Of a DNA stretch of 64,000 nt, positions 1-11,726 are shown one piece after another. The notes below the pieces were generated by a model, which saw only the letters and a list, made by a program, of their open reading frames with translations, was not told the origin of the DNA and did no database searches. Location of the stretch: NCBI GenBank assembly GCA_963555705.1, contig OY743187.1, positions 11,112,133-11,176,132 of the forward strand, in the 5' to 3' direction. The translations under genes were made by a program, and so were the position numbers. The DNA is from Ligustrum vulgare. Lineage: Eukaryota > Streptophyta > Magnoliopsida > Lamiales > Oleaceae. The first letter of the stretch is position 1, and the number at the start of each line of letters is the position of its first letter.

Positions 1-112
1 CCCCTGTAAATCAACAGTCACATGGCTTTTGGGGCGACAATGTCATATCATAGATCTATAGGGGCGACTTTCGTGTCTATAGGGGCGACAAATGTCGCCC
101 TTGTCTGTCCCG
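1..112 (+). mobile_element. Terminal remnant of a CACTA-type element cut by the window edge
   Basis: The stretch repeats a short motif, TATAGGGGCGAC and its complement GTCGCCC, four times, and ends in TTCTAGTAGG, a degraded form of the TTCTTGTAGTG terminus. The same motif array with a clean terminus lies at 59391-59690, so this is a second, decayed right end of the same family. Dense subterminal motifs are characteristic of CACTA elements. The other end lies outside the window. Confidence 0.55.
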
Positions 113-1596
113 ATTCTAGTAGGACATATGATACTTTATCACATTATTTTCGAATTACAAAACTGTCAATTGTGACAAAAATTATAGCCGTTTAAAATGG
201 TTCCTTAACAATATATTTTTCATTTTTTCACGATTCTACTTTTGTCTCAGTTTTGACATATGCGCTTTAAACAAAACTAAATTTTTAATGCACCACTTTG
301 ACATGCTCATAAAACTACAAAATCATATTTTTAAAATTATGTAATAACTTTCAAAATAAGTCGAACGCAAATCAAAACATAGCCATTCACATTTTTTAAA
401 TTCTTGTGATTAATGGTACTTAAAATTTATTTTTCAATTTCCTTTTGTGGGTTAACATCCGTCCCATTTTCAAAATAATGTATACTTAAGACAAATAATG
501 AGTTTATAATCAGTTCGTTTGAGGTCTCCCCTATTTTGTCATTTTTTAAAATTATTTTTTTAATTTTCTTTTGTTCATTTGGTTAGTTTTGTGGGTTCAA
601 ATAAAATCGTAAGCAAGATCTTTATATCAAAGTGAAGCTCTCATACAATACTTTTTGTTACTTTACCACATTATTTCCGATTTATTAAACGGTTAATCTA
701 CCTACTAATATAACTTTAACATCAATTTCAATGAATCTGATCTGACATTCACTTGTTCACTCCCATACTCCATGTAGGAGTTGTCTTTATGAGTTGATGT
801 TTTATAGTCTATCGTTAGTATTCTAACCGTACCCTTAATCATTTTTGAAAGGTATGGTGTTTCAAAATGTATTTCCGTTGGAGCTCATATTTTCATCATT
901 TATTTGCTCTTACATGGAAGGATAGTTTTTCCATCATTAGCTCATTCAGCAGTATTCTAGAAACAATAAATCAGAGAGATGATGATCATTCTCGTTCTTG
1001 GCTTTAGACCCTCCGTAGACCAATCCAATGCATGTTACTTTTGTCTTTTGCTAAATGATGAGATTTTTGCTAGGTTCCTTTTGTTACTTAAAAGAATGAC
1101 TCTGCAAAGGAGCAACTTGAATTACTTTGGCATTAGCCTCTCCAGAAGTTAATGTTAGTAAAGTTTTAAATCTTTACTTTATTATCGATCATGCTAATAC
1201 CCAGTCAGCTAAAGTTGAACTGTGATTTGTATTCATTAGATTTTTTTTGTCCATATTGTAAACATTTGCCAAGAAATTTAATTATATTAGGAGATCTTGT
1301 TTTGGAAGGAGAATGCTTGTGAGCATATTATACTAATTTTAAAGCCTAACATATGTGACATTAATTGAATTTTATTGTAGTATTGAAGCTCTAAGTAATT
1401 AAGGTAGAGACTTATTTACTTTGCACTTTTCGAAACTATTACGTACACAATTATTCCCCGAACTCATGCATCGCAAGGGCCACACTAGTCGTCTCTGTAA
1501 GTATCATCCAAAATTTTAAAAGATTAGAGAGTACTAATAAAATATTATATTGGCTAGACATGAAGTTAATATTCGTCTCTGTCTATAACCATTATA
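113..1596. other. AT-rich intergenic DNA, no gene seen
   Basis: No open frame with recognisable protein content and no clear element boundaries. Composition is that of ordinary plant intergenic DNA. Confidence 0.6.
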
Positions 1597-1765
1597 TGTG
1601 AAAAATGATTTTTACAATAGTAATTTTTAGGAGAATGTGTGATTAAAAATGTTGATATTTTTTTTATTTTTGGGATTTATATGTAAATTATTTTATTAAT
1701 ATAATGTGATTTAAAATTAATTTGATTTTTTTTTTTTAAAAAAAAATAATGGAGCTCAAACAGGG
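1597..1765. mobile_element. Short MITE-like dispersed repeat, copy 1
   Basis: The segment 'ACAATAGTAATTTTTAGGAG' followed by GTGATTAAAAA and a T-rich centre recurs in similar form at 30815-31012 and 62436-62607. Each copy ends near CTCAAACA(A)GGG. The family is inferred from these three copies; exact ends and target duplication are not resolved. Confidence 0.4.
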
Positions 1766-3069
1766 TCGATGCATAATGGAATTGGATTACTCCTCACGTG
1801 TTAATATTTTGTGGTGCCAAATTTAATAACATGAACTCACAAGATGCATTATAAGTTGCACTTGAGTGTAAGTGGCGGACTAAAAGTAGGATTACGTCGG
1901 TCAAAAAATCCTATTTGGTTATCAAAAAGCCAGAAGAGTTCAACTAATTTAAAAGAGCATGTGGTTCTTCTTCTTCTTAGAGAGAAATAAAAACATATCA
2001 CATGAGGGGTAGTTGACGTGATTCCATTAACTTTGAGATTGTTGAGAAAATATGAAAAAAGAATCACATCAACCAGACATGGAATATACTATAGACATTA
2101 TACTTATTTTAAAGATTTCATAATTATCTTATATATATATATATATATATAGCAGTATTAATCTAACTATATTTGAGAAACAAAAACACTTTTTATTTAT
2201 TTTAAAAGTTAATCTTCAACAAGTTTCACACATTTATTGATTCGAGAATTTGTAAAATACTGTCTTAACGAATTACTTTTGTTGTTTGTGTAAATTACTA
2301 CTTTAATGAATTAATGAAAAAATGTAGGTTATATAAATAAATATAACCAATTTAAAAAAAAAAAAAAAAACAATAAAGAAAGAAAGATAAGACAAAGAGG
2401 CTTAAATAGTAAACCATAACCCTAAACAATTAATAACGTGAAAAGACAAAAAAAGACATAAAAACTTAAAGAATGTCCGTTTTAACTGTTTAGAGGACTT
2501 TAAAAGCCCAAAATCCAAATTTTTTAGCAGCAAAATGGCTAGTTCAATTCGGCTTGTCGAGACAATTCTAAAAAGTGGAAATTAGATCCACCCCTACTTT
2601 GTAAGAACCAAATTCATAAATAAAATTAAACTTGTATTACTTCAAATTTCAGGTGTTAATTAAACATTTTAATTTTAATATTCATAATAATAAAATTAAA
2701 ATTAAAATAAAATGATCATATTCATCTACCTCCATATACATATCAAACTCTAATTTTCCTCATTTAACACCTCCACTCTTTGTCTTCATTTTCCTTCTCT
2801 GAATCACCTATCCCACCCTAATCGTGGTAGCAGGGGTGAGATGGTGGTAGTGGTGTTCACTTTCTCTCTCAACTCTATATTTCTCTCACATTCACTCACC
2901 CTTCCTAAATCCCCTATCCTACCTCGACCCTGGTGTAGCACCATAGCAGTTATTGTCAGCACGAAGTGATATGGTGGTGGTGATGAAGCACATTAGACAG
3001 TCTGTTAAGCACAGCATCGTGCCTTGCCTGCTGTGCTGCTATGCCCGCGAGAAGCTGCGCCCGTTGTGC
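1766..3069. other. Intergenic DNA of tandem unit 1 (anchors A and B)
   Basis: Positions 1840-1990 align with 33712-33835 (shared TATAAGTTGCACTTGA and AGTGGCGGACTA). Positions 2155-2235 align with 35785-35865 plus 44392-44412, that is, across the point where the second LTR element is inserted in the other copy. No coding region is convincing. The 62-codon frame at 2953-3141 runs into the CACTA terminus and is not credible. Confidence 0.6.
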
Positions 3070-3425
3070 CACTACAAAATAATAGTCTTTTACCGACGGA
3101 AAGTAGTCCGACGGACGTCGCTACCGTCAGAATTGTTCTAAAGTTCTCCTACGGAAGAATATAACCGTCGGGAAAACTTTTCCCCGACGGAATGATTCCG
3201 GACAGTCGGAAATATTTCTGAAGAAAACAGTAAACGATCGGAAATTTACTTTTTTTGACGGGAAATTTAAGTTATCGTAGGAAATATTTCCGACGGATTA
3301 TTATATTCGTGGGAAAACTGTAATTTCCGACGGTATTTTTTACCGTCAGAAATTTTGGAGTTTTTCTAAGATATTTTCACTGTAATCGAGAATTTTCCGA
3401 CGGTCTGCTTTACCGTTGGAAATAG
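3070..3425 (+). repeat. Left subterminal repeat region of the CACTA element
   Basis: Many copies of the 7-mer CCGACGG or its complement, often preceded by TTT, in both orientations. In En/Spm elements such subterminal motifs bind the TnpA protein; that role is family knowledge, while the motif array is seen here. Confidence 0.8.
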
Positions 3426-4359
3426 TTATTTTCTACGCTTTCCCTATCCTCAGTTTCTTTATTCATCCTCAACCAATATTTTCACAGCTCCAAACTCTCC
3501 TGTCCGTTTTAGTTTTTTCAATTGGTTCAAATTTAACTGAAGAAATTTGGAAATATAGTTGTGGATGCTATATATTTTTCTAGTTGAAGAGTTTCATGGA
3601 CGAAGGTAACAAAATCAAGTTTTTTTTTTTTTTCCAAGTTTAATACTTTTATGTATCTAAATTTTTGCTCTTTCTATATACATTAATCAGCTATATTTGT
3701 GTGCGTGTGTGTGTGTGTGTGTGTGTTGCGTTTCCTACTTTTGTAAATTAGATTTAGTATATTTTTGTATTTTAGATTTATAATATACAAATAATATTTA
3801 AAATATAAATTGTAGATGATAATATATATTTTAGATTAATTAGTATGTATGCATTGTTGATTTAGTTTATTAATATTTTGTTAGTAAATAAATCTGTGCA
3901 TATTTCAGATTTACTATGGAAGTAAGACTAATTTTGTATCCTATTGTTTATATATAATAATTAGTAGTATGGTAATATGTATATTTATTAATATATTTCA
4001 TTTTGTAAGTTACTGTGTATATTAGATCAAGTTTATCATTAAAATTAGTTTGTTGATGAGTGTATTAGAGATTATATTAAGTATATGAATTTTCAAATTA
4101 AGAGTTTGTTAGGTTAAAATCACTAAGAGCTTTTTTGGTCTATAGAAAATTTTTGGGTTTTGTAGATTTTTTTAGTTTTTTTCATGGATGTGTGGTTTAG
4201 ATTGCTTTGAAAAGTCAAAAAATGTGGTAAAATTTTAAGAGGGACCAAACATACTCTAAATTAATTTAAAAGTTGACAGTTAAATAAGTATCAAAATATT
4301 GTGAATATAATAAATGTGTATTTTATTTGACAGCATGCAGTGTGTTGGATGATTGTGGT
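3426..4359. other. CACTA internal noncoding DNA with a GT microsatellite
   Basis: AT-rich sequence between the subterminal array and the first recognisable transposase codons. It includes a (GT)n run at about 3700-3726. Probably the leader and 5' intron of the TNP2 gene; exon borders cannot be placed. Confidence 0.45.
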
Positions 4360-4422
4360 TGGATGTATGCATGATTAGTTGATGGGTTTCTTTCAAAAAG
4401 ATTTATTGTTGGTGTTGAAACA
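4360..4422 (+). pseudogene. First coding piece of the TNP2 transposase, with a premature stop
   Basis: The frame reads W-M-Y-A-stop-L-V-D-G-F-L-S-K-R-F up to the LTR insertion point, then continues at 14667 with F-V-E-Y-A-F-S-H. This is the typical start of the Transpos_assoc domain of plant CACTA transposases. The stop TGA at 4372-4374 sits where an Arg codon (CGA) is usual, consistent with a C-to-T change at CpG. The exon is therefore broken twice, by the stop and by the retroelement. Confidence 0.75.
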
Positions 4423-7357
4423 TGTAGCGCCCCGAGTTTTGAATACCCGGTTCACCACGTCATCGTCTGATCTAATTTTTCAAATAATATTTTTGCGGAA
4501 TAAATAATTGAAATTCATTTTTGACAACATTAAATAAACTGTAATGGTCGATAAGATTGAAAACATTTATGAAACAATCTGAAATAGCAAATCGAAACAT
4601 TAATTTTGTAAAGCAGTTGACAATGTCATAATTTCTCAATAACTGAGATTCTCAAAATTATCTAATGTTGAAAATTACTGAAATCATTAAAGTAAGACAT
4701 TTCAACCATTTAACGGTTATTGCCACCATCATCCATCACTTGCCACTATCTCCGAGATCTGCAAAACTGTTAAAATAACAGGTTGAGCATTTCGAATGAA
4801 ATACTCAGTAGACTCATCGCCAATTAATTAATCTACAATATAATTGAACACATAAATGCAGGCTCTTTAGAAAACATAGGGTGTGGGTTGCTCTTCTTGT
4901 GCATTTAAGCACTTGGCTTCTTTTGAAAAATCATAGGCTCTTTATAAAACATAGGGTGTGGGTTGCTCTTCTTGTGCATTTAAGCACCTGGCTTCTTTTG
5001 AAAATCAAAGGCTCTTTAAAATTGGCTCTTGATAGATCTCATGTTGTGCATTTCAGCACGGGTCTTCTTACTTCTTTTCTTTCTTGTGCACATAAGGCAC
5101 ATGTTATGCATAACATCATTTCTCTAGTACCGGGTGGGCTCCCTCAAGGGGCATTTTCCCAATCATGCCCGCGTACTCATTAACATCATAATTATTTCCG
5201 AAGAAATACATCCTCATCGCCTTTTCTTACAAAAAAAATATGACTTTTACAAGTCACACAACATACACATTCACATGCAATCATAATTTAAATCAATTAA
5301 TAGGGGCGAGTCTACCTTAAACTTGACGAGTGTAAAGTTGAGCGGGAAACGACTTCCATTCTTTAATTCTCCGTACGCTTTGTCTAGCCAATTAGAAGAT
5401 TAAGTCGAATTAGTCCTTTGAATTTTGTAGTTAAAATGATAGAGTATAATTTAGGGACTGAAATCGCTAATTTTGAAAGTTGGAGGACTAAAATGAATTC
5501 TTTGAAACTCGAGTTGTATAAATATACGTGTACATGTATATATCATCAATATGGATCAAATCGAAAGACTTTAAAATATGAAGGCTTAAATGATTGCTTT
5601 AAAACATTTGGGACTAAAATGTAAATCTTTTAAAAGTTGGGTCGTAAACTCAAAACAATGGGGTTGAAATAATATATTTTAAAAATGAGGGGTTGATTAA
5701 AATCATTTAAAAACTTAAGGACTGAAATTATAAGTTTTAAAACTATAGGGACTGATTTAAATCATTTTACGAACTTAGGGACCAAAGTGTAAATTTTGAA
5801 AATCAAAATTATTAAAACATTTCTTACTATCTCTCTCTACCCATTTCGATCAGAGGCACAGAGGGAGGGGAGGGAGCGAATCCGGTGCTCCCTTCTCGCA
5901 AATCGGTCTTCAGCCGGCGAGGTGTGCCGGCGAAAACGCCGGCGAGGGAGGCGGCAAGCAGCGGTTTCAAAAGGGGTTCAAGTTTCTGCGCGTTTGGTGC
6001 GAGATTGGATGTCCAAACCGAGGCCAAAAACGAGGCATGGAGTGGGTTTTTCCGGAGAAGAACCGGCGGATGAGGTAGGTAACTGAGGTTCATCTATTAC
6101 TGGGTTTGATTCTTGGGGTTGATTCTGATTTTGGAAGTGGGTTGGCCGACGAGCAGTAGGCGGGTTTGGATGTGGTTCGGTGGTGGATTCTTGGGTGATG
6201 ATGATGATGATGATGTTGGGTGTTTGAGGATGACAATGTTGCAGGTAGTTGGGCGTTTTCGAGCATGGCAGTGGTGATGCTGGGAAGTGGCTGCGTGCGG
6301 TGGCGGCGGCGGTGAGACGGTGACGATGCTGATGATAATGAAGATGATTAAATTGGTGTTTGAAGATGGGGATGAGTTGGAGGTGACGGTGCGGCAGGGG
6401 TGGTGGTTCTTGGTCTTGCTGGTGGTTTGGGTGGTGGTGGCAGTGGCCGGTCGTGATTGGAGCAAGATGTGCCATTGCTTCTGCAATGGGGTCTGTAAAG
6501 GGAGGCTGAATGTCGTGTTGGTACTGCTGGGACAGAGGCTGCAATGGAGCTGAGCTGGTTGCAGTGGTTGAGGTGATGATGCATTGGTTTGGAAATGGTA
6601 GGTTACAGTGTGTTGGTGGTGGCTGCGTCGAGGCGGAGGTAGATTGCAGTGGTGGGGTGACGGTGATGATGATGAAGGAGAAGGAGAAGGAGAAGCAAAC
6701 CTTACCCTGGCTGAAATGCTGGATTGGAGGCTGGATGAAGGCGAGGCTGAAGTTGTTGAGGGGTTGGGTTGAGTAGTGTATGAGAGTGTGTGTTGGTGGC
6801 TGCTATGGAGTGGTGCTGGGAGGAGGCTGGGACGGTTGAGAGGAGGGCTGGCTGGAGGAGAAAACCTTGGCTGTTTGAAAGCTGTGAGGTGAGGAACGGA
6901 ATTGAAGCAGGTTGCTGGACAGAATTGTGGGGTTTGATCATGTATAATGGAGTGTGTTGGGTGAAGTGAGAGAAATGGAGTATGGGCTTAGGTTGGTGGA
7001 ATGATGGGTTGGTGGAAATATGTTGGGAATGTTATGGGATTTGGGTACACAAGCACGGAGATCGAGGAGATAATACGCGTGAATTCAACTGAACTGGAAG
7101 AAAGGATCTGTTACGATGAACTTGATGTAATTTGAAATTTAAAATGATTTGAGAAAAATATTTTAAATAAATAAATAAAATGATATAATTTTAGAAATTC
7201 GGAATATATTTTTTTAAATGGAATTAATTCGATATTTCTCGATGTGGCTAGACGAACGCGTCGTGACGTTAACTTAAAAATGGATGAGATCGCAGCGACA
7301 CGTTTTTCGAAACTTTGAAATAATTATTAAATTGCGTAAAAATTCTTGGTCGCTACA
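4423..7357 (-). repeat. Left LTR of element 1 (3' LTR in element sense)
   Basis: Begins TGTAGCGCCCCGAG and ends GGTCGCTACA. Identical in length to 11727-14661. Contains a GC-rich block (about 5830-6900) with GGT/GAT triplet-like low complexity, which creates long but meaningless open frames on both strands. Confidence 0.93.
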
Positions 7358-7380
7358 ACCTTACCCCCTTAAAATAATTT
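7358..7380 (-). other. Polypurine tract of LTR element 1
   Basis: On the minus strand the sequence just before the 3' LTR is TTAAGGGGGTAAGGT, purine-rich and at the place where plus-strand DNA synthesis is primed. The second element has the same feature at 38493-38512. Confidence 0.75.
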
Positions 7381-8180
7381 CGTCCTCGAAATTAAACTTT
7401 TTTGATCTATTCTTTCTGGATACTTGGCTAGGATCTCTTCTTCATCTCCCAAGTAACTTCATCATTATTGTGTCTACCCCACTGGACTTTGACTAAAGGG
7501 ATCTCTTTACTTCTTAAGACATGGACTCCTTCTCTCTACTATGCACATAGGTGCCTCTTTATAAGTCAAATCTTTCTGAACTGCAAGAGACTGATAATTC
7601 ACCACATGACTAGAATTATGAACATACTTTCTCAACAGAGAAACATGAAAAATATTGTGAACAACTGTAAGTTCTGGTGGCAAAGCCAAATAATAAGCCA
7701 CATTATCCACTTCTCTAGTATTTCAAATGGTCCGACAAAACGAGACCTTAATTTTTCTTTCCTTACCGAAACGAAAAGTATCTTTCATAGGAGTTACTTG
7801 CAAGAACACTTTCTCTCTAATCTCCAACATTAAGTCTTTTCTTCTTTGATCGGCATAACTATTCTGTCTGTCTTGGGCAGCTCTACTTCGTACTCTGATC
7901 TTCTCGATAGTATCAACTGTTCTTCTCAATTAATTCTGAACCCAATGATTTCTTCTCATTAACTTCATCCCACTCGATTGGCGATCAACATCGTTGTCCA
8001 TACAAAGCTTCATAGGGGGGCCACACCAATAAAAATTATTTGTTGTAGGCAAACTCTACTGATAGAGGATGTGTCTCTCAATTACCATTTGGGTCTAGAA
8101 CACATGCCATAAGCATATCTTTCAATGTCTGAATCTGGAGATGGTATAATTTAGTACCCATTGCCACATGTAAACTGTTC
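7358..8180 (-). pseudogene. Decayed end of gypsy pol: integrase C-terminus and chromodomain
   Basis: Minus-strand translation gives recognisable but broken pieces of a chromovirus integrase. Around 8040-8140 is an I-Q-T-L-K-D-M-L integrase-core piece. At 7723-7929 is T-V-D-T-I-E-K-I-R followed by Q-D-R-Q-N-S-Y-A-D-Q-R-R-K. At 7507-7710 is L-P-P-E-L-T-V-V-H-N-I-F-H-V-S-L-L-R-K-Y-V, and near the end a chromodomain strand L-V-K-V-Q-W plus N-F-E-D-E-I-I-L-R-G. Frames change between pieces and stops interrupt them. The pattern points to the Del/Tekay group. Gag, protease and reverse transcriptase are absent from the interior. Confidence 0.8.
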
Positions 8181-11100
8181 CAAATCTCGAAGTAAATCTC
8201 GAATCTCTATCCGAAAAATGAACACTAACAATACATGAAATCTGACAACCTATCTAACATATATCTGTACCTCATACGAAGCTATGCGAAAATACACTCG
8301 ATAGCTATTGAGTAGAACCCAATCAATCATCCGTCATTATCCAACTTATTAACTCATTCATTAACCTTCTATTCCCAAACTTTCCAGAATCTATACTGAT
8401 ATCGAATCCACGATATAAACATCAATTATTCAAATGCTTAAACTAGAAACCAAGAAGATTGATAAAAAATAATACCTTATCACCCAAAACATAGAAACGC
8501 GGTATCAATTCCAAAACATTTGGGTACAAACTCAAACTTGGCAGAATCTTTCTGAAAAGGATTTACAAACGTAATCATCTCCAAACTCGACTGAACCTTC
8601 CTTTTCGAAATTGAAGAAATTCAAACTTAAATTCTTTAATCCATACTTTTAAATCATGCATCAAGTACTTCGTATCACATACTCATTCTGGTTGAGGACT
8701 AAGGTACTAACTTAAAGTATCATCATAATCATCAGATATGATATTCTCAACTTAAGAAACCTCACTAACTTCCCAATCCGAAGTTTCAAGATTCAATTTC
8801 CCTGTTCTCCCAAAACTTCAATTTATGTTACCATTTGCACAATACTCTGATTAAGTCTATCACCATTGGACAAGACTTCTGTGAATCATATAGGATTCCT
8901 CATCAAGTTTACTTAACCCAAAGATACAATCTCTTTATAGATAAAGTCACACAACTGGTCATCTCAGGTTTTCCATCATTGTAGTAAAATATTTTACTCA
9001 CATCAGAAGTACAACTGATAACAAGTAATCGAAACTGCATAACCAAAATCTTAAATAAATCTCTATATCTTATGACTCAAAATGAAGATTCTCAATCGTA
9101 GGTAATATTTCACCATAATGCAATAACCCATCAAAATGAGATCAATTGACTCCATATATATTCACACAATTCTTCACGGGATAACCATAACATCTATTAA
9201 CCGTCTAATCACCATATCATTGTAGTAATCATGTAACATGTCACTTATCGTTGCATCATATGACCTCAAATAATCATATCAATCTCTCTAAGATATCAAT
9301 ATAATAACCATCATATCTATCACGTGAACCTTGTACGTCAATCTGGTCACTAAGATTATATATCAATCTCTTAAACTAAATAAACCTTGGATTCTGCCAT
9401 AAGTCACTATTTCTGCACACTACTCCGTAATAAGGCATTACTGTGAAGTCTGATCCTCATTTCCACAAGGACAATTTCATAAAATTTCATTTCTTATTTT
9501 CGAACCAAAATACCATTAGTAACTCTTTCCAAAATTTCAAGGTAGGATCTTATCATAAACTTTCCTCCATTCCAATGCATTACTTCTGCAATATTTGAGC
9601 AAATTTAGGACCTGATAAAATTTCTGTCATCACTTTCATCCAACAATTTTCTCTCATGATCTTCTAATATCATAAATGAAAACTTAATGTACATCGGTGA
9701 ATCATTCGTATTACGAGGAAACCCTGATTCATTTCCATGGCTGATAATCACCTTTCTTCGAATTCTACTTAGAACCAAATATAGCATAACTGATTCATGA
9801 AGAGTCAACTTACTTCATATTCTCAATACATCGTCACCTTCAGTTCTCATCATCACATTACTTCTTATAATCATCTATTGTACCCTTAGTATTCAAACGA
9901 CCTTATGACCATTATCATAATCTCACATAGTCCCAATCATTCGATCATATGTCTCCAAATTATCACTTCGAGCAACTGGTTACTCCTTTAAAGGCATCTC
10001 ACTATAAAATACTTTCAATATCTCTCATTCATGATAACTGACTCTTCCAAATAGTCATATTCTAGGTAAATAACCAGATCTTTAACACGTCATCTACCAA
10101 TCACCTTCCAAAATAAAATCAACAGTATTACCGCATATCATCATAGTTTATAATATTCTCCCGTAGAAGTGCCCATTTCATACTCATAATCAATTCGTTC
10201 CCAATAATAATTAAGATTCTTCTCAATTACACCATAATGTTTGTCTTCATTGTCTTTCAAATTATAACTTGACATTTTCCAATGTATGCATCAATTCATC
10301 ACATCACTTCACGTATATCTTGATATCCAAGTAGTTGTATACATCATCTTGTCTTGAAATTGTGCAACAAGGAGATCATTTCAATATAATTATCTCCAAT
10401 ACAAAATGATTATGCTTCGAAGAAGCCAAAAATATCTCAAGAGTCATTATCCCTATAAGTCACTTACTAAATCTTGCTTGCGGTGTAAATGAACTTGCAA
10501 GTCTAACCTCAATTCTCTTAGTTGGTTGCTATTACCACACTATGCTCTTAACTCAAAATGATAAAATTCCGGACAGTCTCCCTTGTAATTTCGACTTATC
10601 CAACCCGTAGGTATACTTCATAACCAACAATAACAACATGTAGTTATACTCCACATCTGACCACCATGATTTAACTATTGACAACAATTCCAACAAACTT
10701 CAATACCACAAAATATCCCAGAAAAATCAATTCATCATTTCTCAACATAACAATTTCAAATCATAGTTTCCAATATCACAAAATCACTTTCTTCAATACA
10801 TTAATTAGCTCAAGTGCCAACTCATTGGTCATACTTATAAAATATATGCCACAAATCAATATTTCCAAAATTTCTTCACAAGGTCAAACTTCATAATAAA
10901 TCTCTCTTCAACATAGAGGCATAATTCACTTACTCAAACACAATATCAATTCTTAATTCCCAATAATTTAGAATCAAAACTTTAAATCTCAAATTTCATA
11001 ATTATTCTCATACAAGTCTCAATAAAATCATATTACTCATAATCTCAACATCTCATCACATCTTCATAAAATTGGCTTGCTATCTCTCGTTGATATATTC

Positions 11101-11710
11101 CGAAAATATTGTCTAATCCTTTCTTTTGACTTCTCGTAAATGGTGCCATGTCTAAAATAAATTATGCAAAGTCCAGTTAGGGTTCATCATTTCTAAGTTC
11201 GAGGACAAAAATTATTATAAAATCATTCTTAAGTCATATTATTCCCATTATGCTTAACACTCGTTCTCTTTCTTTTCTTTCTGAAAAAATTTCTCGTTAT
11301 ACTTCAAAACTCATTTCTTTCTTTCTTTCTTATTCGGATAAAATCTCTTTTTCTTTAGTAACGACCCGGATCCCTCGCTGGGGCCTTCTCCGAGTCGTAC
11401 TCGTAGTCTTCACTTCTTTCTCATGCGTTTAAGCAAGTAAGTTTTGACAAGCATAACGACATCATAAATCTTCTTTCTCTTTCTCATAAATCATTAAAAT
11501 AAGTATCCGAAATACTTTTCATTCTTTCTCATAAATCAGTAAAATAAGTATTCGGAATACTGAAATAACTTTAAACATCTTATACTTCTTTACCTCAGAG
11601 TCGGTGGAACGAATGATGACAGTGGCAATCTTCATTAATAATTACATAACGAAAAACGTTTTCTTGAAAATTTCTTTTTGAAAACTTACCAGTCTACAGA
11701 AACGCAGACT
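8181..11710. other. Noncoding interior of LTR element 1
   Basis: Low-G plus strand (minus strand low in C), no credible frame. Parts are conserved in the second element: about 9070-9330 matches 38720-38890, and about 10447-10700 matches 41290-41520. This shows the two elements belong to one related non-autonomous group with a shared noncoding interior. Confidence 0.7.
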
Positions 11711-11726
11711 GGCTCTGATACCAAGC
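11711..11726 (-). other. Primer binding site of LTR element 1
   Basis: The minus strand reads TTGGTATCAGAGCC directly next to the LTR, matching the TGGTATCAGAGC site complementary to plant initiator tRNA-Met. This fixes the orientation of the element. Confidence 0.88.

Noticed and set aside
2953..3141. 62-codon frame across the left CACTA terminus
   Set aside because: It spans a transposon border, so it cannot be an ancestral gene; no domain.
4881..5183. 100-codon frame (also 12185-12487) with repeated W-V-A-L-L-V-H-L-S
   Set aside because: Translation of a short internal direct repeat in the LTR; no domain and no start context.
5978..6544. 188-codon His/Pro/Gln-rich frame (also 13282-13848) in the LTRs of element 1
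   Set aside because: Low-complexity translation of GGT/GAT-type repeats, open in several frames on both strands; identical copies only reflect LTR identity.
7468..7833. 121-codon plus-strand frame in element 1
   Set aside because: Antisense shadow of the decayed integrase C-terminus on the minus strand.
9605..10896. Short frames in the interior of element 1 (9605-9808, 10678-10896)
   Set aside because: AT-rich, no domain, in the decayed noncoding interior.
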